NCBI GenBank assembly: GCA_003157575.1
Contig: PMKA01000162.1
Location: 1-24,677, forward strand
Reading direction: 5' to 3'
Origin: Opitutia bacterium
GTDB taxonomy: Bacteria; Verrucomicrobiota; Verrucomicrobiia; Opitutales; Opitutaceae
DNA length: 24,677 bases
The notes under the pieces were generated by a model. It did no database searches, had not been told where the DNA came from, and saw nothing but the letters and a program-made list of their open reading frames with translations. How positions within the stretch are numbered: the first letter of the stretch is position 1; every line of letters begins with the position of its first letter. Below are positions 1 through 8,142 of this stretch, piece by piece. The position numbers were made by a program, and so were the translations under genes.

Positions 1-17
1 ACTTTTTGGGCCACTCG

Positions 18-37
18 CAAAGCTTGTCGAAGGGCTC
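18..37. repeat. Possible REP-like motif (cttgtcgaagggctca type)
   Basis: The stretch contains the core AGCTTGTCGAAGGGCTCA, which resembles the short TTCGACAAGCTCAGG-type palindromic repeats scattered through many bacterial genomes. Only a single half is seen here, with no partner arm, so this may be a decayed copy or chance. The rest of positions 1-93 shows nothing else I can name. Confidence 0.25.
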
Positions 38-69
38 ACACTCGCGGTCACACCTTTGATGAAACCGAT

Positions 70-91
70 CCCGCGGCCCGCCGGGCGCGGG
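70..91 (-). terminator. GC-rich hairpin just downstream of the PEPCK-like gene
   Basis: CCCGC (70-74) pairs with GCGGG (87-91), and GCCC with GGGC inside it, with one bulged G. On the minus strand the hairpin lies directly after the stop codon at 94-96. No U-run follows, so it is at best a weak or factor-assisted terminator. Confidence 0.35.
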
Positions 92-93
92 CG

Positions 94-3000
94 CTACTGC
101 ATGGTTGCGACGATCGCGGGCTCGGCGCCGAGGGTGCCGCGCAATTCCTCGATGTAGCGCTCGCTGCCGACGCGGGCGAACTCGCGCCGTCCCTGCTCCA
201 GCCGCGCGGGGATGCCGAGGCGGGCGGCCTCGGCCGCGTAATTGGGCTTGGCGAGGAACTTCTCGAGATAGGCGAGATGGCCCCGCCACTGGCGCGTGAT
301 CAAGGTCTGCCGGGCGCGGAGGCGTTCGGCGTACCAGTCGCTGGCGAGCACGTGCTCCTGCGTGAACAGGGCGCGGATGGCGGGATCGGACACGCCCCGG
401 CCCTCGAAGGAGCCGTCGCGCATGATGTGCAGCAGGGCGCGCAGAGGCGGGCACGCCTGCTCGACGCTTCCGTCGTTGAAATAGAACTGGGCGACCCTCT
501 GTTGCGTGCCGACGATGTTGTCCATCCCGTCGGCAAACGTCGCCGGGTCCTGCATCTCCGGCCGGAGCATCTCCTCCGTGAACACGACGTGCGGATGGTT
601 GAAGACGCGTCCGCAAAAATGGGATACGAAGCGGCTGGTGATCCGGTACCCGAGGCGGCTCGCGAGGACGGTGCGCCCGCCGAACTCAAAGTCCGCGCAG
701 CGCTCGAAGAAGCCGCTGCCGACGAGGAACCGGGGTTCGCGTTCCTCGACGCCCATGCGGCACCACACCTCCGGCACGAGCAGGCTGATGTCGTGGGCGA
801 CGCGCGTATTTGGCCCGACGTAGCCGGCCGAGGAAAGGAAGCCGTTGTACCCGGTGACGGCGAACGAGACGAAGGCGGCATTCAGGTCGTAGACCGGCGG
901 CAGCGAGTTGAACGGGCCCTTGGTGAGCGCGCCCTCGGAGCCGGCGCCGGTGGTCGAGGGCGACTTGCCCGTCATGCTGCAGATGAACTCCATGAACAGC
1001 TCGGGCAGTTCCATGTAGTGCAGCGGATTGTAAACCGCCAGGGAGCGCAGGCCGGTGGCCGGCTCGGCGGGATTGTTGCGGCGCCCGGCGAGGACCGCGT
1101 TGACAGGGGTCAGGACAGGGCGCCCGGGCGGCACGCGGCGCATGAGCCGCAGGCCCGTTTCGGCGAGATACGAGGCGCGCGGGTCAAGCAGGTCCGGCCG
1201 CACCTGAAGGTAACGCGGGTTCTTTGACGGCTGGCCGTCGACCAGGCGCGGGTGCGCGCATGACACGAAAAACTCCTGCCGGCCGCCCGCGGCCACGGAT
1301 TTGATGAGATCCTGCATGGGCGGCGTGAATTCGTCGAAGCCGATCGCATCCTCGATCAGTTCCCGGGCCTGCGCGGAGGTGAGCGGCTCGTAATTCGAGA
1401 AGAAGGTGCCGGACCGCGCGAAATCGCTCTCGGTCTGGTGATCGTAGCCGCGGTGGATCGCGTCGTCCGGCCGCTGGAACAGCCGCGTCTCGCAGTTGTG
1501 CACGAACTTCAGGGAGGGCTGGATGGCCGACACGCCGAGCCCCGTCAGGCGTGCGCGGGGCACGACGATGGAGGCCGTGATGTCGTCCTCCATCTGGATC
1601 TTCTGCGCGGGATGGAAATCCTTGCGAAGCCCGAACGTGCGCCACGAGCCGTCCGCGGCAAAGCCCACGCGAAGGAAACTCGACTCGATCCTCCGGTTGT
1701 CCACGCGGAGTTCGTTGGCCGGAACGCCGTTGATCACGTCGACGCTGAAATGCCCGCGCCAGCTGTCCCCCCAGGCGGGTTTGTAGAACCGCTTCACCAC
1801 GAGCAGAAGCTCCTTGATGTGCGGCGGGATGGTTTCGATCCAGACGTTGTACGGTTCCGAGTATTCCTCCGCCGACGGTGTGAGGAGCTTGATGACGGAA
1901 CCGAGCGACCTCCGGGGGCTGAGGAGCGGGCGCAGGTCGGTGCCGCGCCGGGCCGGGTCGCGAAAACGGTCCGAGTAATCGCGGGCGAGCAGCCTGGCGA
2001 CGACGTCGAAATCGGCCTGGAAGTCGGCGACAAACACAGGACCCTGGATGATCGCATCGGAAATGCTCTTCGATATCTCGGATTTGCCGCCGCCGGAAAC
2101 CGTGCTCGGCTTGTGACAGAGCGTGCATTCGGCGTGGGTGCCGACGAGGCGCCAGGTGCGGCTGCCGCGCGGTTTCTCGAGGTGGACCTTGAAGCCGGAC
2201 GGAAGAACGTAGGTGTGGCGCTGGCGCAGATTCAGCGTCTGGACGCGGCCCTCGTGCGTCCATTGCACCGACTCCGAGGTCAGGTCGAAATGAGCATCCT
2301 CGGGCACATAGATGATGTCCGGGTAATTGCGGTCGACGGCGTGCCCCTCCGGCTGAAGCTCCACACGGCCGCCGAGCAGCTTCACGGCATCGGCCAGGGT
2401 GCGCGGATATTTGGCGATGACGCGGGCGGCGGCGAAATCGGCAGCCAGGTCGTATCGCGTGAACAACAGTGCCCCGCCGGCGTGCTCCTCCTCGCAGAGG
2501 CCGAAGAGATTTGCGGAGTAGCTGATGTACGATTTGACCTCCTTCTTGCAGTAGCCGAAATAGTTGTCGGAGAGGATGGTCACGATCACGCCGCCTGCGT
2601 CGCGGGCGACGGCCTTGAAGGCCACTCCGTCGTTGTAGAGTTCGGCCGGATCGCGCCAGCACATGCCGTCCCGGCGCTGGCGTTCGGTGGCGTTCTCCCA
2701 GCGCGGCAGGCCGAGCCCCTGCTTGGTCAGGCGGGTGAGGTGGGGGGCGAGGATGATGCAGCCGCTGTGTCCGGTCCAGTGGATCGGGTCGAGCGCGGCG
2801 TCGTTTTCCGGAAGGCGGGGGTCGCCGCCGTTGCCGAAGACGCTTTCCAGGAAGTCGAGATTGCTGACGAGGCCGCCGGGGGCCAGGCAGCGGACTTCCA
2901 TCGACTGCTCCGCGTTGAATCCCTCCGTTGCCGGACAGACCACGGGCCGGAGGAGCAGGGACACGAAGCACTCGGCCTGTTCCGGCAGGGTGGCGGTGAA

Positions 3001-3585
3001 AGGCAGGCGCATCAACTCCGGGGGCGGGCGCAGCGCCTCCTGAAGCAGACGGCCGAAGACGGCCTTGGGCACGGCTTTCTTGTCATCGGGAACGGGCAGC
3101 CCGCCCTCGGCGATGTGGAAGATGCCCTGAGTCGTGCGGCGGTCGCTTTTCGGATTGTGCAGCACGCCCTGGCGGACGCGATAGGAGGAGACGATGTCGG
3201 TGGCGTAGGAATCCCGGTCGGGCGGGAGCGACAACGTGCGGGCCAGGCCGGGGCGGTCCAGGACGAATGTCCGCGCCGGCAGCCGCGGCACCTCGACCGC
3301 GTCCTGCAGATAGTCGTAAAGGAAATTTTGGATGCGCTGGTCGACCGGGCAGAGGTAGGTTGCGAGCAGCCGGTCCTTCTCGTGGCTCAGAGCGACCATC
3401 CCGTCCATGAGGCCGGCGAGGTCGCTCTGGTTTCGCAGCGGGAAGGTGGGGCAGTCGAGATCCCGGAGCTTGATGTTGATGTAGAGCAGCAGCCGCTCCG
3501 ATTCCTCGGGGGACTGCGGTTCGCCAAAGCGGGTTTGCTGCTTTTCGGGATGGATGGCTGCGTTCATGCGCGGTGGGTCCAGCAT
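94..3585 (-). CDS. PPi-type phosphoenolpyruvate carboxykinase-like protein
   Basis: This 1163-residue protein looks like the pyrophosphate-dependent PEP carboxykinase family (Propionibacterium, Entamoeba), whose members run about 1100-1200 residues and interconvert oxaloacetate + PPi with PEP + CO2 + phosphate. They share almost no overall sequence with the ATP/GTP enzymes. Seen directly: a lysine- and glutamate-rich block with YFGYCKKEVK (about 342-351) and GLCEEEHAGGALLF (362-375), a GGGKSE loop (498-503) that could be a phosphate-binding loop, and a C-terminal block with TGKSPSTTGAGSEGAL followed by TKGPFN. There is no signal peptide or membrane segment, so it should be cytosolic. An alternative start lies six codons in (MNAAIHPEK); neither start has a clear ribosome binding site. 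It follows the MFS gene by 42 bases on the same strand, so co-transcription is likely. Family assignment is from recalled motifs, not a search; many genomes label this family hypothetical. Confidence 0.68.
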   Translation of the reverse strand: MLDPPRMNAAIHPEKQQTRFGEPQSPEESERLLLYINIKLRDLDCPTFPLRNQSDLAGLMDGMVALSHEKDRLLATYLCPVDQRIQNFLYDYLQDAVEVPRLPARTFVLDRPGLARTLSLPPDRDSYATDIVSSYRVRQGVLHNPKSDRRTTQGIFHIAEGGLPVPDDKKAVPKAVFGRLLQEALRPPPELMRLPFTATLPEQAECFVSLLLRPVVCPATEGFNAEQSMEVRCLAPGGLVSNLDFLESVFGNGGDPRLPENDAALDPIHWTGHSGCIILAPHLTRLTKQGLGLPRWENATERQRRDGMCWRDPAELYNDGVAFKAVARDAGGVIVTILSDNYFGYCKKEVKSYISYSANLFGLCEEEHAGGALLFTRYDLAADFAAARVIAKYPRTLADAVKLLGGRVELQPEGHAVDRNYPDIIYVPEDAHFDLTSESVQWTHEGRVQTLNLRQRHTYVLPSGFKVHLEKPRGSRTWRLVGTHAECTLCHKPSTVSGGGKSEISKSISDAIIQGPVFVADFQADFDVVARLLARDYSDRFRDPARRGTDLRPLLSPRRSLGSVIKLLTPSAEEYSEPYNVWIETIPPHIKELLLVVKRFYKPAWGDSWRGHFSVDVINGVPANELRVDNRRIESSFLRVGFAADGSWRTFGLRKDFHPAQKIQMEDDITASIVVPRARLTGLGVSAIQPSLKFVHNCETRLFQRPDDAIHRGYDHQTESDFARSGTFFSNYEPLTSAQARELIEDAIGFDEFTPPMQDLIKSVAAGGRQEFFVSCAHPRLVDGQPSKNPRYLQVRPDLLDPRASYLAETGLRLMRRVPPGRPVLTPVNAVLAGRRNNPAEPATGLRSLAVYNPLHYMELPELFMEFICSMTGKSPSTTGAGSEGALTKGPFNSLPPVYDLNAAFVSFAVTGYNGFLSSAGYVGPNTRVAHDISLLVPEVWCRMGVEEREPRFLVGSGFFERCADFEFGGRTVLASRLGYRITSRFVSHFCGRVFNHPHVVFTEEMLRPEMQDPATFADGMDNIVGTQQRVAQFYFNDGSVEQACPPLRALLHIMRDGSFEGRGVSDPAIRALFTQEHVLASDWYAERLRARQTLITRQWRGHLAYLEKFLAKPNYAAEAARLGIPARLEQGRREFARVGSERYIEELRGTLGAEPAIVATMQ

Positions 3586-3627
3586 ATTGCAGGCCGCGCC
3601 GTCTGCAAGTGCCGCACCGCGCTTCGC

Positions 3628-4944
3628 TCAGGCATCTTCTTCGTCCGCGGTTCCCGGTGCGCAGCTGTCGGCGGACTCGCCTTCGGGCAGCCACCAGGAC
3701 GCCCCCGCCGCCGCCAGGGCGAGGAGACTCGACGCCAGCAACGCCATGCGAAAATCGCCGACGGGCGCGAGCCAGCCGAAAACGACCGACGCGACCGCGG
3801 CGGCCAGCCTTCCGATGTTGTAGCAGAATCCCGCGCCGGTCGTCCGGAGCAGCGTTGGAAACAGCGGCGGCATGTATGTCGTGAAAAGTCCGAAGACGCC
3901 GGAAAAGAATCCCGTCAGCGGGAGCCAGAACCACGCGAGCGAATCGAATCCCCGGGGGACGATGAACGCCCCGGCCATGCCGCCGAAAAGGCCTACGAAC
4001 ATCCAGATGATCGCTCGGCGGTTGCCGATCCATTTTGCAAGGGCGCCTGCCGCGAAATTGCCGGCAATCGACACCGCGATCGTCGTGAAAAATGCGGCGG
4101 ACACCATGCGGGTGACCTGGGCCGGCGGAAGGCCCGAGCCGTCGAGCAGACGGCGCAGATGCTGCGGATTCCAGAACACGAAGAGCCACCAGGCGGACAG
4201 GCTCAACGCGCACACGAGCATGGTGACCCAGGTGGTCCGCGCGATCGGGCCGCGGAAAAGTTCGCGCACGCCGGGTTTGTCGCGGCCGACCGTCTTCTCC
4301 GCCTGCCGCCAGGCTTCCGGCTCCGGGACCTGGCGGCGGATCCAGAACACAAGCAGCGCCGGAAGCACGCCGAGCAGGAACACGTATCGGATGGGCACCG
4401 GGTGGGGCAGGAGGGAATTCAAACCCACCACGGACGCGGCGAAGAGGATGCCCAGGTTGACGCCGCATTGCAGCACGGCCGCCAGCCAGGGACGCCAGGC
4501 GCGCGGCCAGGTCTCGGTCAGAAGCGATGCCCCGACCGCCCATTCGCCGCCTATTCCGAGCGCTGCGACAAAACGGAAGATCATCAGCTGCCACCATGTC
4601 TGCGAGGCTGCGCAGAGGCCGGTGCAGACCGCGTAGGTGAGGACGGTCAGCGCGAGCGCGCGGCTGCGCCCGATCAGGTCGCCCAGCCGCCCGAAGAACG
4701 CCCCGCCGACCGCCCAGCCGATGAGAAACGCGGCCTGGATGTAGGCGGTCTTCTCCTTCACCGCGGGATCGGCGATGCTCGTGGCGAGCAGCTGGATGAC
4801 GAACGGCGTCGCCACGAGCGTGTAGATGTGAAGCTCGAGTCCGTCGAAAAGCCAGCCGAGCCACGCGGCGATGCCGGACCTCCACTGGTAGGGCGTGATT
4901 TCGCTGAGGCGCGATGCTTCGCGGCGGGGTGCGGGCGGATTCAT
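3628..4944 (-). CDS. MFS transporter (NanT/aromatic acid:H+ symporter-like)
   Basis: This 438-residue protein has about twelve hydrophobic helices and the major facilitator hallmarks. The first helix has WLFDGLELHIYTLVATPFV, like NanT/ShiA/AAHS symporters. The loop after helix 2 has GRLGDLIGRSRAL, the MFS motif A. The fourth helix region has RFVAALGIGGEWAVGASL, typical of sugar-acid and aromatic-acid symporters. It sits in the inner membrane and probably imports a small organic acid with protons; the substrate cannot be read from the sequence. I chose the ATG start MNPPAPRRE; a GTG seven codons upstream (4963-4965) is also possible. It is upstream of the PEPCK-like gene on the same strand with a 42-base gap, which would fit uptake of a carboxylate feeding central metabolism, but that is inference. 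Confidence 0.85.
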   Translation of the reverse strand: MNPPAPRREASRLSEITPYQWRSGIAAWLGWLFDGLELHIYTLVATPFVIQLLATSIADPAVKEKTAYIQAAFLIGWAVGGAFFGRLGDLIGRSRALALTVLTYAVCTGLCAASQTWWQLMIFRFVAALGIGGEWAVGASLLTETWPRAWRPWLAAVLQCGVNLGILFAASVVGLNSLLPHPVPIRYVFLLGVLPALLVFWIRRQVPEPEAWRQAEKTVGRDKPGVRELFRGPIARTTWVTMLVCALSLSAWWLFVFWNPQHLRRLLDGSGLPPAQVTRMVSAAFFTTIAVSIAGNFAAGALAKWIGNRRAIIWMFVGLFGGMAGAFIVPRGFDSLAWFWLPLTGFFSGVFGLFTTYMPPLFPTLLRTTGAGFCYNIGRLAAAVASVVFGWLAPVGDFRMALLASSLLALAAAGASWWLPEGESADSCAPGTADEEDA

Positions 4945-4994
4945 GGGGCAGGCGAGTGACACCACGCCGCGCCGTCCGGCTCAAGGAAAAATGA

Positions 4995-5058
4995 GCCCAC
5001 GAATGCCCACGAATTCCTGCACACGTCCATTCGTGCAAATTCGTGAGGATTCGTGGGC
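4995..5058. repeat. Interspersed palindromic repeat (nested CACGAAT / ATTCGTG units)
   Basis: GCCCACGAAT (4995-5004) is an exact inverted copy of ATTCGTGGGC (5049-5058). Between them lie further CACGAAT and ATTCGTG units (about 5007-5013, 5029-5035, 5038-5045), so several alternative hairpins can form. It lies between the start of the MFS gene and the stop of the methyltransferase gene, both on the minus strand. The composition resembles the ATTCGTG-rich intergenic repeats common in Verrucomicrobiota and relatives. It could act as a terminator of the methyltransferase transcript or be a selfish REP-like element. Confidence 0.6.
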
Positions 5059-5135
5059 GGAATCCCCTCATTGCGTTCGGTCGCGGCGGAGACGCTCTGT
5101 GAACAACTGCCGATCCTCGGTTCAGCCGGCCGAAT

Positions 5136-5996
5136 TCATTCGCCCCGTTCCGCCACCCAGAAACGGCACTCGTCGGAGAACTCGCGCACAGCCGCGGACT
5201 CGGGCGCGACGGCGCGCCGCATCGCGTCGAAGAGAAGCGTCCAGCCGGTCGCCGTGAGGTCCTCGACCACCTCCGCCCGGACCGGAAGGTGCATGAAGGT
5301 GCGGCCTCCGAGCTCGTTCGCAAACCAGCGGTCGCCGAATTCGATGAGCCGCGGGTCCTGTCCGCCGCGCGCCCAGCGGGCCGCTTCGTCGGCCCAGCAC
5401 AGCCTCGCGTGGGGGTCGTCTTCGCGGTCATGCGTCGTGAATAGAAAACGGGCGCCCGGCCTGCAGACGGAACGGATCTCCCGGAACGCCTTTCGCCGAT
5501 TCTCCCGGCCCGGGATCTGCATCAGTCCGTTGAACATGAACAGCGCGCCGGCGAAATCCGGTCTGTCCGTTCCTTGCTGCGCCTCGTCGTTTCGTCCGGC
5601 GCAAATGCCGCCTTCCGACGCGGGAGTCTTGTCGGCAAACAGATGACATTGGCTCAGCTTCGTGGCATCGGCCTGGATGAAGCGGATCGCGTCCACGGCG
5701 CGGAGGGCGGCCAGGCTGCGGGCCTGTTCGAGAAGCTCCTCTGCGAAGTCGAGCGCCGTGAGATCGCGATACCCGAGATCCCAAAGCCCGAAGGTGACGC
5801 GGCCGGCGCCGCAGCCAAGTTCCAACAGCGGAGCGGCCTTGTCAGGAAACCACTGTTCAATGAGCAGCCGTTCAGAAGCCCACAGGCCGAGCTGGTGGGC
5901 CGCCCGGGCGTAGTGCATGACGACCGCGGCGTCGTTGAAGCTGTCCCGGACGGCGGCTGCAGTGATCTTCTCGGCAGGGGAGAGATCAGTCCTCAT
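5136..5996 (-). CDS. Class I SAM-dependent methyltransferase with an internal insert
   Basis: The 286-residue protein has the class I methyltransferase SAM-binding motif LLELGCGAGRVTFGL (about 57-71), an acidic end of strand 2 (ALDFAEELLEQA, 81-92), and motif IRFIQADATKL (104-114). A later PGARFLFTTHD (180-190) corresponds to strand 5 after the helix that ends in a CRPG turn. Substrate is not recognisable; the C-terminal half (about 190-286) has aromatic and acidic residues that may form the substrate pocket. Residues 116-144 look like an insertion between strands 3 and 4 (see findings). The upstream sequence has a weak GAAG element a few bases before the ATG. The nearest neighbour on the same strand is the RNA methyltransferase gene, whose stop lies 56 bases upstream, so the two may share a transcript. 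Confidence 0.8.
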   Translation of the reverse strand: MRTDLSPAEKITAAAVRDSFNDAAVVMHYARAAHQLGLWASERLLIEQWFPDKAAPLLELGCGAGRVTFGLWDLGYRDLTALDFAEELLEQARSLAALRAVDAIRFIQADATKLSQCHLFADKTPASEGGICAGRNDEAQQGTDRPDFAGALFMFNGLMQIPGRENRRKAFREIRSVCRPGARFLFTTHDREDDPHARLCWADEAARWARGGQDPRLIEFGDRWFANELGGRTFMHLPVRAEVVEDLTATGWTLLFDAMRRAVAPESAAVREFSDECRFWVAERGE

Positions 5997-6052
5997 GATT
6001 TCTTCCGCGGCTCCTTCATTTCAGGAGGCTGTCGGGCTGGCGTTCCTACAGG

Positions 6053-7285
6053 CTAGGTTTCTCTCCGCCATGCGGCGATGAACATGCCGTTTGAATCCAG
6101 CTCGTGAGGCCAGAGAATGACGGAGGTCGGAGGACGGAGGTCGGAGGTCAGAGGACTGGCGGCGCCGGGTGCTGGTGTCGGATCATTGGTTTCGAATTTG
6201 ACTCCGGAGCCGGGGAACACCGGGAACGGCGAGAATTCCGGGTGTGCGGCGGAGAACCGGCTGACGACGTCGCTCGTTTCCGCGCGTGTGAGCGTGCAGA
6301 CCGAGTAAACGAGGTGGCCGCCGGGCTTGACGGATACTGCGACGTTGTCGAGCGCCTGTTGCTGGACTGCGGCGAGTTCCGAGACGTCGGCCGGCGAGAC
6401 GGTCCAGCGCGCGTGCGGATGGCGTTGCCAGGTGCCGATTCCGCTGCAGGGCGCATCGACCAGGACGCCGTCGAAGCGCGTCCGGGTGGGCAGGCGCGGC
6501 CCGCCGTCCCACGGCACGGCGCGATAGTTGAACACCGAGGCGCGGGCGGCGCGCTTCTTCAGGACTTCGATCCGGCGCACGGACCGGTCGCTGGCCCAGA
6601 TGAGCCCCTTGTTCTCCATGAGGTCGGCCAGGTGCAGCGTCTTGCCCCCTTCTCCCGCGAAGGCATCCCACCAGGTTTCCCCCGGCTTCGGAGCACAGGC
6701 GTGGCCCACCATCTGCGACGCCAGATCCTGGATTTCAAACTGACCCTGCTGGAAGGGACCGGTGAGAAACAGGTCCTGCGTGCCTGTGTAGCGGAAGGCG
6801 GTCGGAGAGCGGGCGTCGGAGGCCGATGTGCGAAGGCCGGGAGTCGGGGGCCATGAAGCCGCGGTGCAGTCTCCGAGTTCCACCGGAAGCGAATCGGCGA
6901 AGCGCCGGCGTGCGCGGATCCACAATGCAGGGTCCCGCTGGAGCTGGCGCAGCCATCCTGCGGGAATGGCATTCATCTCCGCGGCCAGCCATTCCGGCAG
7001 CGCCCGCGCCGCCAGGGCTTCGGGCTTGATTGCCGCGGGATCCGAATCGAAGCGGGACTGGAGCTCCAGGGCGGCCTCGACGCGACGCTGGGCGGAGACA
7101 CCGGAGTCGAGCCAGCCCAGCCAGCGGAAATAGACGGCGATTGCCCTGACGATGGCGCGGCGTTCGGCCGGCGGCAGATCCCGGCGCGGTGCGAGCTCGC
7201 GGCGCAGCACGGCGTCGACAGGGTCGCGGGGCGTGACCATGCCGAGGATGCGGACGGCGCGGTTGACGGTGGAGGAGGCGGACAT
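6053..7285 (-). CDS. RsmB/NSUN-family RNA cytosine-C5 methyltransferase
   Basis: This 410-residue protein matches RsmB-type enzymes that transfer a methyl group from SAM to C5 of cytosine in rRNA (16S C967 in E. coli) or another RNA. The N-terminal part resembles a NusB/RsmB helical region; the catalytic half shows the SAM site WWDAFAGEGGKTLHLADLM, the motif IV catalytic core DAPCSGIGTWQRHP (Cys about 280), and motif VI YSVCTLTRAET (Cys about 330). Both catalytic cysteines are present, so it should be active. I chose the start MSASSTVNRAVRIL; the open frame extends 40 codons further upstream but that part looks non-coding. Two tracts of 7-bp repeats (6122-6156 and 6797-6852) are translated within it as Pro/Ser/Thr-rich inserts, one near the C-terminus and one before the SAM domain. 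The exact RNA target is not determined by sequence alone. Confidence 0.85.
   Translation of the reverse strand: MSASSTVNRAVRILGMVTPRDPVDAVLRRELAPRRDLPPAERRAIVRAIAVYFRWLGWLDSGVSAQRRVEAALELQSRFDSDPAAIKPEALAARALPEWLAAEMNAIPAGWLRQLQRDPALWIRARRRFADSLPVELGDCTAASWPPTPGLRTSASDARSPTAFRYTGTQDLFLTGPFQQGQFEIQDLASQMVGHACAPKPGETWWDAFAGEGGKTLHLADLMENKGLIWASDRSVRRIEVLKKRAARASVFNYRAVPWDGGPRLPTRTRFDGVLVDAPCSGIGTWQRHPHARWTVSPADVSELAAVQQQALDNVAVSVKPGGHLVYSVCTLTRAETSDVVSRFSAAHPEFSPFPVFPGSGVKFETNDPTPAPGAASPLTSDLRPPTSVILWPHELDSNGMFIAAWRRET
6122..6156. repeat. Tandem heptamer tract, five units (GGAGGTC type)
   Basis: Five consecutive 7-base units read GGAGGTC, GGAGGAC, GGAGGTC, GGAGGTC, AGAGGAC. The tract is inside the RNA methyltransferase gene near its 3' end and is translated on the minus strand as SPLTSDLRPPTS. 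Because 7 is not a multiple of 3, the reading frame rotates and repeats every 21 bases. The whole tract keeps the gene open. Confidence 0.85.
6797..6852. repeat. Degenerate tandem heptamer tract, eight units
   Basis: The sequence divides into eight 7-base units: GGCGGTC, GGAGAGC, GGGCGTC, GGAGGCC, GATGTGC, GAAGGCC, GGGAGTC, GGGGGCC. The units are diverged copies of the same GGAGGTC consensus seen at 6122-6156. It is translated on the minus strand as part of WPPTPGLRTSASDARSPT in the linker before the SAM domain of the RNA methyltransferase. Confidence 0.65.
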
Positions 7286-7323
7286 CGGGCACCAGAAAAC
7301 ACCCGGCGGGCAGGAAAAGAAAG

Positions 7324-7335
7324 GGAGAATTCTCC
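7324..7335. promoter_or_regulatory. Perfect 12-bp palindrome in divergent intergenic region
   Basis: GGAGAATTCTCC is a perfect palindrome in the 179-base gap between the divergent RNA methyltransferase (minus) and response regulator (plus) genes. A second small hairpin, CCGCC-GTCTT-GGCGG, lies at 7342-7356. Either could be an operator or a 5' UTR structure; nothing in the sequence identifies the binding protein. Confidence 0.35.
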
Positions 7336-7464
7336 AGCGATCCGCCGTCTTGGCGGCCTGTTGGGTGTTCCAGTTCCCTTTTGCCAATCCGGAGATTCCA
7401 TGCAATCTGGCGTCGAGTGGGAATCCGTGGGTTTTGTCGCCCGGGATCTCGCTGTCATTCTCGT

Positions 7465-8142
7465 ATGGAAACGCCTGTACGCATTTTGTTGATCGAGGAC
7501 CACGCGATGGTCCGGGGCCTGATTGCGAAACATCTGCGCGCCTTGTTTGACCGGTGCGAGATTATCGAGGCCGGGTCGCTCGCGAAGCTTCTGACGCTCG
7601 CCGAGAAGATGGCGGAGGTGACGCTGGCGATCGTCGACCTCGAGCTGCCGGACGGGAACGCCATCGAATGGATTGAAGGCGCGGCCGGTCAGAATCCGGC
7701 GCTGAAGGTGATTGTGCTCAGCTCTGTGGACCAGGATGTGATCCTCTACCGGGCGCTGAGATGCGGCGTCGCCGGGTTCCTTCACAAGAGCGACGACCTC
7801 GAGCTTCTTCAGACCGCGATCAAGACCGTGCTTGGCGGCGCCGGGTACCTGAGTCCGAAAATCCAGCGGATGCGGACGACGATGTCCGCCAATCCGGATT
7901 TCTTTGTGAAGATCCTGAGCGAGAAGGAGCAGGCGGTGTTGCGATGCCTCGCGCAAGGGCTCTCCGTCCCGGAGACCGCCAGCTTGCTCGGGGTGGGCGA
8001 ACATTCGGTGCGCCGGCATCACCGGGTTGTCATGGAGAAGCTGGGGATGCGCAACGACCAGGAGCTGACGCTCTATGCGATACAGAAGGGCTTTGTGCGG
8101 ACGCCCCACGGCCAGGCGGTCAACCGCCCATCGGACGTCTGA
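7465..8142 (+). CDS. NarL/FixJ-type response regulator (REC + LuxR HTH)
   Basis: This 225-residue protein has an N-terminal receiver domain with acidic pocket ED (11-12), phosphoacceptor Asp58 in LAIVDLELPDG, the conserved Ser/Thr region VIVLSS, and Lys in GFLHKSDD. The C-terminal domain is a LuxR-type helix-turn-helix, LSEKEQAVLRCLAQGLSV followed by PETASLLGVGEHSVRRH. It should bind DNA when phosphorylated. The start METPVRILLIEDH is chosen because the receiver domain begins there; the frame is open 28 codons further upstream. Its 3' end overlaps by 23 bases with the 3' end of the convergent hybrid kinase, making the pair plausible partners, though adjacency in opposite orientation is weaker evidence than an operon. 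Confidence 0.9.
   Translation: METPVRILLIEDHAMVRGLIAKHLRALFDRCEIIEAGSLAKLLTLAEKMAEVTLAIVDLELPDGNAIEWIEGAAGQNPALKVIVLSSVDQDVILYRALRCGVAGFLHKSDDLELLQTAIKTVLGGAGYLSPKIQRMRTTMSANPDFFVKILSEKEQAVLRCLAQGLSVPETASLLGVGEHSVRRHHRVVMEKLGMRNDQELTLYAIQKGFVRTPHGQAVNRPSDV

Noticed and set aside
1438..4959. Long plus-strand open frame (1173 codons) opposite the PEPCK-like and MFS genes
   Set aside because: Composition is Arg/Gly/Ala/His-rich without any domain, and it spans two clear minus-strand genes; it is an antisense shadow of high-GC coding DNA.
3083..5431. 782-codon minus-strand open frame spanning parts of three genes
   Set aside because: It is out of frame with the recognised genes and has no coherent domain.
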